Assembly: GCF_020283565.1 (NCBI RefSeq)
Contig: NC_060060.1
Span: forward strand, 64,341,257 to 64,405,256
Origin: Trifolium pratense
Taxonomy: Eukaryota > Streptophyta > Magnoliopsida > Fabales > Fabaceae
Length of the DNA: 64,000 nucleotides
Direction of reading: 5' to 3'
Part shown: one piece after another, positions 27,861 through 38,502 of the stretch
Layout: each line of letters starts with the position of its first letter
Position numbering within the stretch: position 1 is the first letter of the stretch
Position numbers and translations under genes: made by a program
Notes under the pieces: model-generated
Seen by the model: the letters and a program-made list of their open reading frames with translations, nothing else
Databases searched by the model: none
What the model was told of the DNA's origin: nothing

Positions 27861-28767
27861 GCGAATGCTACTGTGCACAAGTTGCACAAGTTGTGTATGA
27901 TGAAAGACAGTTATTGATCATTAGATATTTTAGTTTCACCAATCTTAACATATAGTTTACCACACATAATTATTTTCTCCTAACTTCGTCACTTTCTAGC
28001 CTGCAATTGTTGCACTGCAAAAAAAATTTCCTGACAGTAAACAGTAACACCACTTATGGTTATTCTTATCCAGCAACTACAGTACATCATCAATGGCGGT
28101 CTAGATCTATATTTGACTAAAACTTAATTATTTCAAAAAGAAGCACAACTCTTCTTATTTCATGAAGATGATAAATTAATATTCTAAAAAATAAAAATTA
28201 TTCTTCAAAAAAAATATTCTAAAAATTATCAAATTTGAGTGGGTCTCTTGAACAAAAAATAGATTTCAACTTTTTAGTGCAATTTTCATAGAAACATTTG
28301 TGTTTGGAACAAAATCCAGATCTTAGAATAGGGGAATGAAAACAAAAATTGGTGACTTTCAAACATATTTTTTTCAAACAAAAAATAAGTTATTTCAAAT
28401 TCATACCAAGACCCAAATCTCGGATATTCTTGTTAAGAATTACGAGTTCTCAAAGATATGAATCAATATGGTAGAAATATTTGGTGGATGTTTAACAACA
28501 AGTTAAGCAAAAGAGGAGAGAACAAAGAGAGAGAAAAACAAAAGTGAAAAAAACGAAGAGAGAGAAAAAGAGTAAAATAATCATGTGTATGATGGACCAC
28601 AGTAATATTCTAAAGAACATTTAATCCAACTGCATAATTTGGTCTTGCACGGTGAAACACATGGTAAGGTCTTTCACATTAGAAAAAGCCTATTTAACTA
28701 TCATCTTTAAATTTTTGTAAGAACAAAAACTACGTACATTCTTTAATTGAGTAGAAAACTAAGGAAA
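27861..28767. other. Gene-free spacer
   Basis: AT-rich, with an A/G-rich run (AGAGAGAGAAAAACAAAAG) near 28520-28575. No gene or defined repeat was seen. Confidence 0.5.
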
Positions 28768-28935
28768 ATGCTAAACAGTACTCCGGGACACTATTTAAGG
28801 ATGTAAAAATAGTAATTTGGCATTGGAGTTTGTGCAATCAACTCATCGAAAGTTTAAAAAGTGTTCTTTTCTTTTCAAAACTTTCAGTTTTTGGTTTCCT
28901 TAACCAGTGCCCCGGGGCACCGTTTAGCATGACCC
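28768..28935. mobile_element. Small MITE with CCCCGGGG-containing ends, copy 1
   Basis: It starts AAATGCTAAACAGTACTCCG and ends CCGGGGCACCGTTTAGCATG, which inverted gives CATGCTAAACGGTGCCCCGG. The interior shares CGAAAGTTTAAAAAGT and TTCCTTAACCAGTGCCCCGG with the copy at 53332-53482. Confidence 0.7.
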
Positions 28936-28977
28936 AAAAACTAACTACATCTTTAACATTTCACCCGACCAAAATAA

Positions 28978-29107
28978 ACTGCAATCTTTACCATTTCCGC
29001 TTTGGTGAGGTGTTATGTTTCTTCATGATAGCTTTTCATCCCTCTCTCATCCGCTTTGGTGAGGTGTTATGTTTCTTCATGATAAACTGCAATCTTTACC
29101 ATTTCCT
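28978..29107. repeat. Local direct repeats
   Basis: CCGCTTTGGTGAGGTGTTAT and the 13 nt after it occur near 28997 and 29050. AAACTGCAATCTTTACCATT occurs near 28978 and 29084. The interleaved order suggests a small segmental duplication. Confidence 0.8.
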
Positions 29108-29663
29108 TAATATTTAATTTCATCTCCATCCCTTCCACCCAACTACACCTACACCAATATTTGAGCGCCACTCTCCATTTGACCAACAATAACCCCAACC
29201 ACTCAATATCATCGCTACACCGCTAAGTAAAAAAAGGTTTATTTTCATGCAGAATTAACCCCATTGACGATAGCATATTAGGATGATGGGAATTCAAATA
29301 CCCATCATTTATATTTTCCAAAAACAAGATTACATAACAGCTTTTTTGGTCGGCAAGTTTTGTTGGTTTTGCAGTAGGGCGGCGGCATTGGGTTGATTAA
29401 TTTAAGGATTTATTTTAGAAATAAATATTATGCACGGTAGTGAAGCGGCAAAATAGAGTTCGTGAAATTCACGAGGCATGTGATTCACGATAAATAGCAC
29501 TCCTCTTTTTGACAATATTTGGTGTTTTTTAACAATAAATACAATAAGTTATTTAGGTAGATATACAAAATGACGTCTGACCTAACAATTTCGACATATT
29601 TGTCGATTGAGCTAATAATTTGGACATTTAAATATAATAAGTTATTTGATAAATAATAGATAC

Positions 29664-29668
29664 ATAAA
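29664..29668. repeat. Target-site duplication ATAAA, left copy (outer element)
   Basis: ATAAA immediately precedes the TG of the outer 3' LTR and recurs at 46853-46857 just after the outer 5' LTR. Confidence 0.9.
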
Positions 29669-30709
29669 TGAAATTCCTGGCACACAGTGGACAGGTGTTG
29701 ATCAAGGTGTATCAACACTTGTCTGTTGTAGACAGATGTTGTTACCGGTGCGCCAACACTTGTCTATAAACAGAGCAAATAACATAAAACAGTACAAACA
29801 GTAAAGTAAATAACACACAAGAGTTGTTAACCCAGTTCAGCCTAAAGCCTACTCTGGGGGATACCAATCCAGGAATGAAGTCCACTATCAGCAGTATTAC
29901 TTCGAAGCTAAACTCACCCGTTTACAACTTCTCACTTAATCACTACCCAATGACACTTCTACCTAGGAACTCCTAGATATGAGACCCCGTCCCAATTCCC
30001 ACCTTAACAACACAGACAGCGTTGTTATAAACCTCAACGATTACAACAGGTGGAGACACACTCCTAAGAAACTAGGATTCACTCTTGCTTAAAAGCTTGC
30101 GAGCAAATCACACAACACACTAGAACAATCTCCGTACTTCAAAGCTTAGGAGAAGTTCACAATTACAACTCAGTAAAACACAGGTCCTAAGCTTGCATCA
30201 ATGAGATACAAGAAAGGCTCACAATTAACACTCTAAAACCCTAATAACACACGCTTTTTAAGAACACGGTTTTAGATGCTTGAAACCATATGCTTGCCTT
30301 CGTATTTATAGTAGTAGAACGACTTGGGCTTCAAGACAAAATTAGGGCTTCTAGAATTGCGGCAGCAGTGATATATTTCTGAAAATAATAGTTATATTTT
30401 TGAAACGCAAAAATATATTTTCCAAAAATATAATTCCTTTGGAAAATAAAACTAGGGTTTGGCTGCCTCATGAAACACATTAAACACGTGCGCCTTCTTC
30501 TGTAAGAAACCTTGAAACAATTCTTCAAACAGATCTTCAAAAGATTGAGTAGAAATTTAAACCCGCTAGCTGGCGCGCACGATACAGAGTCAGGTGTTGT
30601 TCCAAAGTGTCCCAACATTTGTCACAACACTTGGGGTCAGCACATTTGTCTCAACACTTGGCTTAAAATATGTTTTTGCAAAATGTAGCCAATATACAAA
30701 AACCCAACA
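29669..30709 (-). repeat. 3' LTR of the outer copia element
   Basis: 1041 bp, TG...CA on the plus strand (minus-strand terminus TGTTGGG). It adjoins the minus-strand polypurine tract AAAGGGGGAGA at its inner edge, which marks it as the 3' LTR of a minus-strand element. Confidence 0.95.
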
Positions 30710-31144
30710 ATCTCCCCCTTTGGCAAATTTTGGCTAAAACAATATTAGACCAGTATATAGAGAGATACAATATTACCTTTCCTTCGAGTCAACATGATCA
30801 CACAACTAGGAAAGAAAGTAACACATAGTGAAACTACTTCCAAGAGAGGTAAGTAGCATCAGAGACAATGCAACAGCGGAATAATAAAACAACTAGCCTC
30901 ATGGAACAACACAAGGGAGAAATAAACTCCCATAGTAGATGCTAAGACGTAGGAGAGATAAACTCCTAATAGTTTTAACGCGCATTTCTTCAACATAAGA
31001 ACAACAGGAAAAATAAATTCCTAATGAACATCTGAGAAAAATAAATTCTCAGTCATAAGAGATAGTGGACTCAATAGTCAGGTGCCATAACACTTGGCAC
31101 AACATTTGTCATCAAATACATTCAGGCGATCAAGAGATAATATC

Positions 31145-31345
31145 ACTCACACTCCCCCTGAATTCATGCATACGTACACCAGATAAAGAAAGAATATTCA
31201 CTACTCCCCCTCAGTACATGCATATTACTCACACTCCCCCTCAATACGAGCATACGAACATTAGCACAAAAAACAGTCACCAGATGTGAGAGCATCTCTG
31301 TCCACACACTTGTCACACACACACACACACTACTCCCCCTTTTTA
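31145..31345 (-). other. Cluster of extra polypurine-tract-like motifs (outer element)
   Basis: CTCCCCCT (minus strand AGGGGGAG) occurs near 31152, 31204, 31227 and 31332 between the third ORF and the LTR-proximal tract near 30711. Repeated polypurine tracts in this interval are a known feature of Sireviruses. Confidence 0.7.
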
Positions 31346-31513
31346 GCCACAATTTTGACAAACATCATGCATAGGAAATAGAAGTGTCAGGGTGCAATTA
31401 TTACAGACCATAGAGCACACACAGGTGCTAGAAATCCAGGGCCTTGCCCATAAAAGGAACAACAAAGAAACACCAAAACTACATCAGAAAAATCATAAGA
31501 AAAACATCAGAAA

Positions 31514-32060
31514 TCATATTGAAGAACTTTCATCAGAGTCCTCCATCACATCCTCAGAGCCATCCTCAGAGCCACTAGTTCCTTCTCCTTCTTGTCCATT
31601 GGGCTCACCCTCAACAGTCTCAGCAGCCTCCTCAGCCTTTAGTGCCTCAATCACACGATCAATTTTTAATTTTCTAGCCTCAAGGGCTCTGCTAGTCTCA
31701 GTAAGATCAGCAATCATCTGCTTCCTTGAAAGTGCTCCAGCCTGGACAGATGTGCCAACACCTGCTGCAGCATTTGTCCCATCCAGCAGTCTCTGCTCAA
31801 TAACCAACACCCCTTACCTTTTACAAGGAACAGTCACATGTTTGGGGATTTCAGGAACAGTTTCACCTTGTGTATTCTCTCGGGCCAAAGATGTGTCAAC
31901 ATCTTGCACAACATTAGTCTCAAGAACGGTTTTCTTGAGCCAATCAATCACATAGTCAATCATGACTTTACCAAAAGTACCAACATTAACATTAACTTTA
32001 GGAGAAGAGTTCATATCACATTTCCCTTGATTAGCATGCACCATACAATGAAGAGAGGAA
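31514..32060 (-). pseudogene. Remnant of the third ORF, outer element
   Basis: The C-terminal region (VIEQRLLDGTNAAAG, LEARKLKIDRVIEALKAEE, acidic tail) is nearly the same as the end of the 686-aa ORF of the inner element. The region before it is short and unrelated in sequence, and a stop falls just before GVLVIEQ. The N-terminal and central domain have been lost by deletion. Confidence 0.8.
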
Positions 32061-32095
32061 AAAGAGGCGGTTGCACGCGTTACATGCAGTAACTG

Positions 32096-34340
32096 CTACA
32101 ATTCTTTAAATAGGCAAATACTTAGCTTGCCCCTTAATTTTCTAGATTGAGCTTCTTCTTTCAAATTCTTGGGAATTACATATGTAGATCTTCTTATGGT
32201 AACTCCTTGGTCAGGATTTCTAATAGAGATTTCCTTTGAGTGGTTCTTCTGAACTCTGATTGATGGACCTTTGTTTGGTCTCAAATTCTCTGTATTAGGC
32301 TCAAAGTCTTGAACATAATCAGATTCAGCTTGATCATCATCTGGTGTTGGGACAGGTGTGACTACATCTGTCTCTTCAGCTGAATCTATACTTTTCAAAT
32401 CAGTATCATCAATTACGACATTGATTGATTCCATCATGATTTTCGTTCTAGAATTGAAAACTCTATAGGCTCTGCTGTTGGTTGAATAACCTAGAAATAT
32501 TCCCTCATCACTTTTGGGATCCAATTTCCTCCTAGGTTCTCTATCGGCCAAGATGTAACATTTTGATCTGAACACATGGAAATATTTTACAGTAGGCTTT
32601 CTGTTCTTCCATAGTTCACACAGTGTTGTTGCAGTACCTGTTCTTAATGTTACTCTATTATGGATGTAACATGCAGTATTCATAGCTTCAGCCCAAAATT
32701 TATAAGGAAGGTTTTTGGCATGTAACATAACCCTAACAGATTCTTGTAAAGTTCTGTTCTTTCTCTCAACCACACCATTTTGTAACGAGCTAGCACAAAA
32801 CTCAGCAAATTTAGAGTTTTCAAACTCCTTTCCATGGTCACGTCTAATTCTTAAAATACCACAGTCGTTTTCTTTTTGAAGTTGTAAGCAAAGATCTTTG
32901 AATTCATCAAAGGTTTCAGATTTTTGCCTAATGAAGTTAACCCAAGTGTATCTAGAGAAATCATCAACAACAACAGAAACATATTTCTTACCTCCAAGGC
33001 TTTCAACTTGCATAGGACCCATCAAGTCCATGTGTAGTAGCTCAAGAACTCTAGAAGTGGACAGGTGTTGCAGCTTTTGGTGCGACACTTTGGTTTGCTT
33101 GCCAATCTGACATTCGCCACAGATGTTCCCTTCCTCTATTTGTAAGTTTGGTAAGCCTCTGATAGTTTCCTCAGATATAGCTCTCTTCATACTCTTCAAG
33201 TTAAGATGTCCTAGTTTTTGGTGCCACAACTTAACTTCATCTTCTTTAGTTAAAAGACATGTAGATACATTAGCTTCTTCTAGAGGGACCCACAAGTAGC
33301 AATTATCCTTCGATCTAACACCCTTCATCAGGATGTCACCTTCATCATTGCTAACAAGACATTCATTTTTTGTAAAGTTGACTTGCATGCCTTGATCACA
33401 TAGTTGGCGTATACTAATTAGATTAGCAGTTAGCCCTTTTACAATAAGAACATTTTCAAGTTTAGGTAGACCATTGTCAATCAGCCTTCCTATACCCTTA
33501 ATTTCTCTTTTAGCTCCATCTCCGAATGTTACAAAACTTGTTGCATAGGATTTTATATCCATCAAATATTTTTCAACACCGGTCATATGTTTAGAACAAC
33601 CACTATCAAAGTATCAATCTTCTTTTGATGAGGTTCTAAGAGAAGTGTGAGCAATCAAGTTTTTCTCACAACTTTCAGCTACACAACCCTTGGTGTTGGT
33701 TACATCAACCTTTTGTTTCCACTCCTTCTTTGCATTAGTTATGGATGGATCAAGTTTCTCTTGAATAGTTTCATTTGGATACCCATATAACTTATAGCAG
33801 TAAGGTCTTATGTGCCCCTTTCTTCCACAGTGATGACATCTCCATGAACGATATTTGCTTTTATGCCTTGGTATAAATTTAGGATTTTGCCTTCTTTGAC
33901 GATGTGGAGCCATATGTGGTAACACTTGTCTGTGTGTAGTATGATGTCCGGTGGACAAGTGTGGTGACATTTTTCCATACATTGTTGGAGAGGGTTGCTT
34001 ACTTTTCTCAGGCATATATTTTCCATCTTTGTTGTAATCCTTAATTCTATTAACACTTTTATACTCATACCCAATGCCTGTTTTGGCTCTACTAGGGGTA
34101 GGTAGTTTTTCTAGGATTTCATCTAGGTCAGTTCCTTTAAATAACATAACAACATGCTTCTTTAGATTCTCAAGATGAGAGTTCAATTCAGTTACCTCTT
34201 CATTCAGCTTAGATATTTCTGCTAGTTGCTCAAGCTTATCTGTTTCCAGATTGGCGATGATTGCCTTCTGCTCCTCAATTGTTTTCAACCCTTCTTCACA
34301 CTTGACACCAATCTCAGAGATTTTTGTTAGATTGACAATT
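32096..34340 (-). pseudogene. Outer element: gag C-terminal part and broken pol
   Basis: The minus-strand frame from 34340 covers the gag coiled coil and the second zinc knuckle ([14 protein letters not shown]). It reaches a TGA near 33616 where the inner copy has the Trp of WYFDSG. Protease and integrase text continues to about 32150 with HHCC residues visible but a gap before QNGVVERK. It then jumps directly to the C-terminal KLRGKLSICLF, so reverse transcriptase and most of RNase H are missing. It cannot encode a functional polyprotein. Confidence 0.9.
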
Positions 34341-34345
34341 CTTTC
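34341..34345. repeat. Target-site duplication CTTTC, left copy (inner element)
   Basis: CTTTC immediately before the inner 3' LTR; the same five bases follow the inner 5' LTR at 44548-44552. Across this point the outer gag reading frame is continuous once the insertion is discounted. Confidence 0.95.
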
Positions 34346-35383
34346 TGAAATTCCTGGCACACAGTGGACAGGTGTTGCTCAAGGTGTAGCAACACTTGTC
34401 TGTTGTAGACAGATGTTGTTACTAGTGCGCCAACACTTGTCTATAAACAGAGCAAATAACATAAAACAATACAAACAGTAAAGTAAATAACACACGAGAG
34501 TTGTTAACCCAGTTCAGCCTAAAGCCTACTCTGGGGGATACCAATCCAGGAATGAAGTCCACTATCAGCAGTATTACTTCGAAGCTAAACTCACCCGTTT
34601 ACAACTTCTCACTTAATCACTACCCAATGACACTTCTACCTAGGAACTCCTAGATATGAGACCCCGTCCCAATTCCCACCTTAGCAACACAGACAGCGCT
34701 GCTATTCAACTCAGACGATTACAACGGTTGGAGACACACTCCTAAAAACTAGGATTCACTCTTGCTTAAAAGCTTGCGAGTAAACCACAACACAATAGAA
34801 CAATCTCCGTACTTCAAAGCTTAGGAGAAGTTCACACTTACAACTTAATAACACTCAGGTCCTAAGCTTGCATCAATGAGACACAAGATAGGCTCACAAT
34901 TAACACTCTAAAATCCTAAAACACACGCTTTGTAAGACTCGATTTTAGATGCTTGAAACCATATGCTTGCCTTCGTATTTATAGTAGTAGAACGACTTGG
35001 GCTTCAAGACAAAATTAGGGCTTCTAGAATTGCGGCAGCAGTGATATATTTTTGAAAACAATAGTTATATTTTTGAAACCGCAAAAATATATTTTCCAAA
35101 AATATAATTCCTTTGGAAAATAAAACTAGGGTTTAGCTGCCTCATGAAACACATTAAACACGTGCGCCTTCTTCTGTAAGAAACCTTGACATAATTCTTC
35201 AAACAGATCTTCAAAAGATTGAGTAGAAAATAATAACATCCAGCTGGCGCGCGCAGAACAGAGTCAGGTGTTGCTCCAAAGTGTCACAACATTTGTCACA
35301 ACACTTGGGGTCAGCACACTTGTCTCAACACTTGGCTAAAATATGTTTTTGCAAAATGTAGCCAATCATACAAAAACCCAACA
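34346..35383 (-). repeat. 3' LTR of the inner copia element
   Basis: 1038 bp, plus-strand TG...CA, matching 43510-44547 by eye. The minus-strand polypurine tract AAAGGGGGAGA adjoins its inner edge near 35385-35396. Confidence 0.95.
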
Positions 35384-36010
35384 ATCTCCCCCTTTGGCAA
35401 ATTTTGGCTAAAACAATATTAGACCAGTATATAGAGAGATACAGTATTACCTTTCCTTCGAGTCAACATGATCACACAACTAGGAAAGAAAGTAACACAT
35501 AATAAAAACTACTTCCAAGATAGTCAAGTAGCATCAGAGGCAATGCAACAGCGGAATAAAACACAACTAGCCTCATGGAACAACACAAGGGAGAAATAAA
35601 CTCCCATAGTAGATGCTAAGTAGTAGGAGAAATAAACTCCTAATAGTTTAAGGCGCATTTCATCAACATAAGAACAACAGGGAAAAATAAATTCCCATAA
35701 ACATCTGAGAAAAATAAATTCTCAGTCATGATAGATAGTGGACTCAATAGTCAGGTGCCATAACACTTGGCACAACATTTTTCATCAAATACATTCAGGC
35801 GATCAAGAGATAATATCACTCACTACTCCCCCTGAATTCATGCATACACACACCAGATAGAGAAAGAATATTCACTACTCCCCCTCAGTACATGCATATT
35901 GCTCACACTCCCCCTTAATACGAGCATACGAGCATAAGTCACCAGATGTGAGAACATCTGTCTTCACACTTGTCACACACACACACTACTCACACCTACT
36001 CCCCCTTTTT
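35384..36010 (-). other. Polypurine tract and four upstream PPT-like copies (inner element)
   Basis: The LTR-adjacent tract is near 35385-35396. Further CTCCCCCT motifs lie near 35826, 35878, 35908 and 35999, each within a repeated ACTCCCCCT-N-GCAT context. The stretch between ORF3 and the LTR is otherwise non-coding. Confidence 0.8.
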
Positions 36011-36198
36011 AGCCACAATTTAGACAAACATCATGCATAGGAAATCATAGTGTACCAGAGCATAGAGAATATCAGTGTGCAGTTATTACAGACCATAAAG
36101 CACACACAGGTGCTAGAAATTCAGGGCCTAGCCCATAAAGGAACAACAAAAGAAACACCAAAAGTACATCAGAAATACCATAAGAAAAACATCAGAAA

Positions 36199-38259
36199 TT
36201 ATATTGAAGAACTTTCATCAGAGTCCTCCATCACATCCTCAGAACCATCCTCAGACTCACTAGCCTCTTTTCCTTCTAGTCCATCTGGCTCACCCTCAGC
36301 CATTTCAGCAGCTTCCTCAGCCTTGAGTGCCTCAATCACACGGTCTATTTTCAGCTTCCTGGCCTCAAGTGCTCTGCTGGTCTCAGTCAAGTCTGCAATC
36401 ATCTGCTTCCTAGAAAGAACACCACCCTGGACAGATGTGCCAACACCTGCTGCAGCATTTGTCCCATCCAGCAGCCTCTGCTCAATCACCAACACCCCTT
36501 TCCTTTTGCAAGGAACATCAGAACTTCTTAGTATATCTGGGTGTTGTTCAAGTATAATATTGCATAGCAGAGTGGGGAGAGCCACTGGCTTCTCAACAGC
36601 ATAAGTCAGGGCATGGCTTAAAGTTTCTTGAAAGAAATAAGATCCATAATCAAACTTGGCCTTTGTACCCACAGCATAGATAAACTTTCCCAATCCTCTT
36701 GCAATGTCACCTGAGTGAGTGGTTGGTACCCAATTATGGGCAGCAATCCTATTTAAAACAGCATAGAATGGTGAGAGGGAAGTTGCAGACAGCTTTGCCT
36801 TGCTTGGCCACACTTTAATTTTTCCACCAGTGAGGACCTTGCAGATTTCATTATCTGTGGCTTTTAGAGGAGCCACTTCATCAGAACTTCTTTGGAGATA
36901 TTGGTTTATCACAATAGGGGAGAATTGAACACACTTTCCACGAACAAACACTTGCCTGTATTCAGGACTTGCTGGATCATTACAATCTGCAGCTACATTA
37001 ATCAAAAATTCTTTGACAAGCCTGTCATAGCACTTGTCCAAACCCACAACAGTTTTCATCAAACCAGCATACTCAAGAGCTTCAACAACACTTGGACATT
37101 CAAGAATATCATTCTTCAAATTCCTTTCTAGAGCTAACCTTCTATGATACACAAATTTCCATCTTGCAGATCCATTCTCTAGATGGAATGAGACATTATC
37201 TAAAGGAGCATAGGGAACAGTTTGAGGAATCTTCTTCCTTCCTATACTCTTTCTAGATGTGCTGCCAGATGCAGCAACATCTGTCTCAGGTTCAAAATCA
37301 GAATCACTTGTTGGAGGAGCTTTTCTTTTCTTGGTCTCTGACCTAGGGACCACTTTACTGACAGGTTTTGGAGGTCCATACACAGGCTTTTTACCAGTAG
37401 CCTTTCCAGCCTTAGAGGGTTTGGGTGTTTGGACAGGTGTACTAGCAGTCTCTACAGCTTTACCAGCCCTACTTCTAGTCCTCCTAGCTACACTAGCTTC
37501 AGAATGTGCAGGAATAGCCTTATCACTAGCTGTAGTTTCATTTTCATTAACAATTATTACCTCAGGAGTTTCATTCACAACTTTATCAGAACCAGCTTCT
37601 TTATCAGTATCCTTAGGTGGGGGACTCTCATCAGACTCAGAATAGTCCACAAGGTTCTCTTGTGCCAAAGATGTGGTAACATCTGGCACCACATTTGGCG
37701 CAGCGCCATGTGTTGCAACACTTGGCGCAACATGAGTCTCAGGAGCAGTTTTCTTAATGGACTCATCAGCAACATCATTATTGGTCTCAGTAGAAGCACC
37801 AATATTATCATCAGCAGCAACAGGGGAGTTAGGAACACTTTTCCCCAAATTTCCAGACATCTCAGGGGTCTCTACACCTAGGGTTTCACCAGGATTTGGA
37901 ATATTAAGGTTTTGATTAAGAGAATTCTTACCAGGTGCATCGACATTAACCTCTGCAGCTTTTACGACAGGAGTAGCAACACCACTCGATGGAAGTGGAT
38001 CAACATGCAGTTCAGACATTGTAAAACTTCTCCTTGATTCAGACTTCGATTTCTTGCTCTTACGCTTTGAACTTTTAATTGCAGCAGGAGAGGAAGGATT
38101 TGTATTCGTTCGCGATGACTTATCCTTCTTTGCCACGGATTTTCTCCTTATCTTTGGACTTGTGGCAGGTATGGTGTTGAGAGGAATCGCATTTATCGCC
38201 ACTTGTGGTGACGGAACATCTTCATTCTTCGTTGGTGAGGATTTTCCAGAATCAGTCAT
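36199..38259 (-). CDS. Third ORF of the inner copia element (686 aa, putative plant transposon protein domain)
   Basis: The frame is open from 38496, but the Met at 38259 (MTDSGKSS) is the likelier start, 243 nt after the gag-pol stop. Residues 1 to about 330 are low-complexity, Ser/Lys/Pro-rich and basic in patches (for example KSSKRKSKKSKSE). A globular region follows, with YAPLDNVSFHLENG, YDRLVKEFLINVAADC, VFVRGKCVQFSPIVINQYL and KAKFDYGSYFFQETLSHA. This matches what is usually labelled 'putative plant transposon protein' in plant genomes. It ends in a charged helix (ALEARKLKIDRVIEALKAEE) and an acidic tail. No signal peptide or membrane segment is evident, unlike an envelope protein. Its position is that of the Sirevirus env-like gene. 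Function unknown. Confidence 0.85.
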   Translation of the reverse strand: MTDSGKSSPTKNEDVPSPQVAINAIPLNTIPATSPKIRRKSVAKKDKSSRTNTNPSSPAAIKSSKRKSKKSKSESRRSFTMSELHVDPLPSSGVATPVVKAAEVNVDAPGKNSLNQNLNIPNPGETLGVETPEMSGNLGKSVPNSPVAADDNIGASTETNNDVADESIKKTAPETHVAPSVATHGAAPNVVPDVTTSLAQENLVDYSESDESPPPKDTDKEAGSDKVVNETPEVIIVNENETTASDKAIPAHSEASVARRTRSRAGKAVETASTPVQTPKPSKAGKATGKKPVYGPPKPVSKVVPRSETKKRKAPPTSDSDFEPETDVAASGSTSRKSIGRKKIPQTVPYAPLDNVSFHLENGSARWKFVYHRRLALERNLKNDILECPSVVEALEYAGLMKTVVGLDKCYDRLVKEFLINVAADCNDPASPEYRQVFVRGKCVQFSPIVINQYLQRSSDEVAPLKATDNEICKVLTGGKIKVWPSKAKLSATSLSPFYAVLNRIAAHNWVPTTHSGDIARGLGKFIYAVGTKAKFDYGSYFFQETLSHALTYAVEKPVALPTLLCNIILEQHPDILRSSDVPCKRKGVLVIEQRLLDGTNAAAGVGTSVQGGVLSRKQMIADLTETSRALEARKLKIDRVIEALKAEEAAEMAEGEPDGLEGKEASESEDGSEDVMEDSDESSSI

Positions 38260-38502
38260 GATTATTGAGTAAGATTTTCTGAGAAAGGTCAAGATTGAAA
38301 CAGAGTTGATGAAGAAGTTGGAGAGATTTTGATCGAGAGAAGATGCAGTTCTGTTTGTGTTTGGAACGAACACAAGAAGTTGAGCAGTTGGTTGCGTGTT
38401 TTGGGAATAGAATAAATGTTGTAATGATTTCCCTTTGTAAACGTGCAGAGAGTGTAGGAGGGAAGATAAAGTAACTGTTGTACACTCTCCTTGCAATAAC
38501 TG

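Noticed and set aside
31392..31955. Plus-strand frame of 187 codons in the copia region, with similar ones at 36050 and 37259
   Set aside because: They mirror the minus-strand third ORF; Ser/Thr-rich translation is the complement of an acidic/Lys-rich coding strand.
36199..38496. Calling the third copia ORF an envelope gene
   Set aside because: It has the env-like position, but no signal peptide, transmembrane helix or cleavage site is visible.
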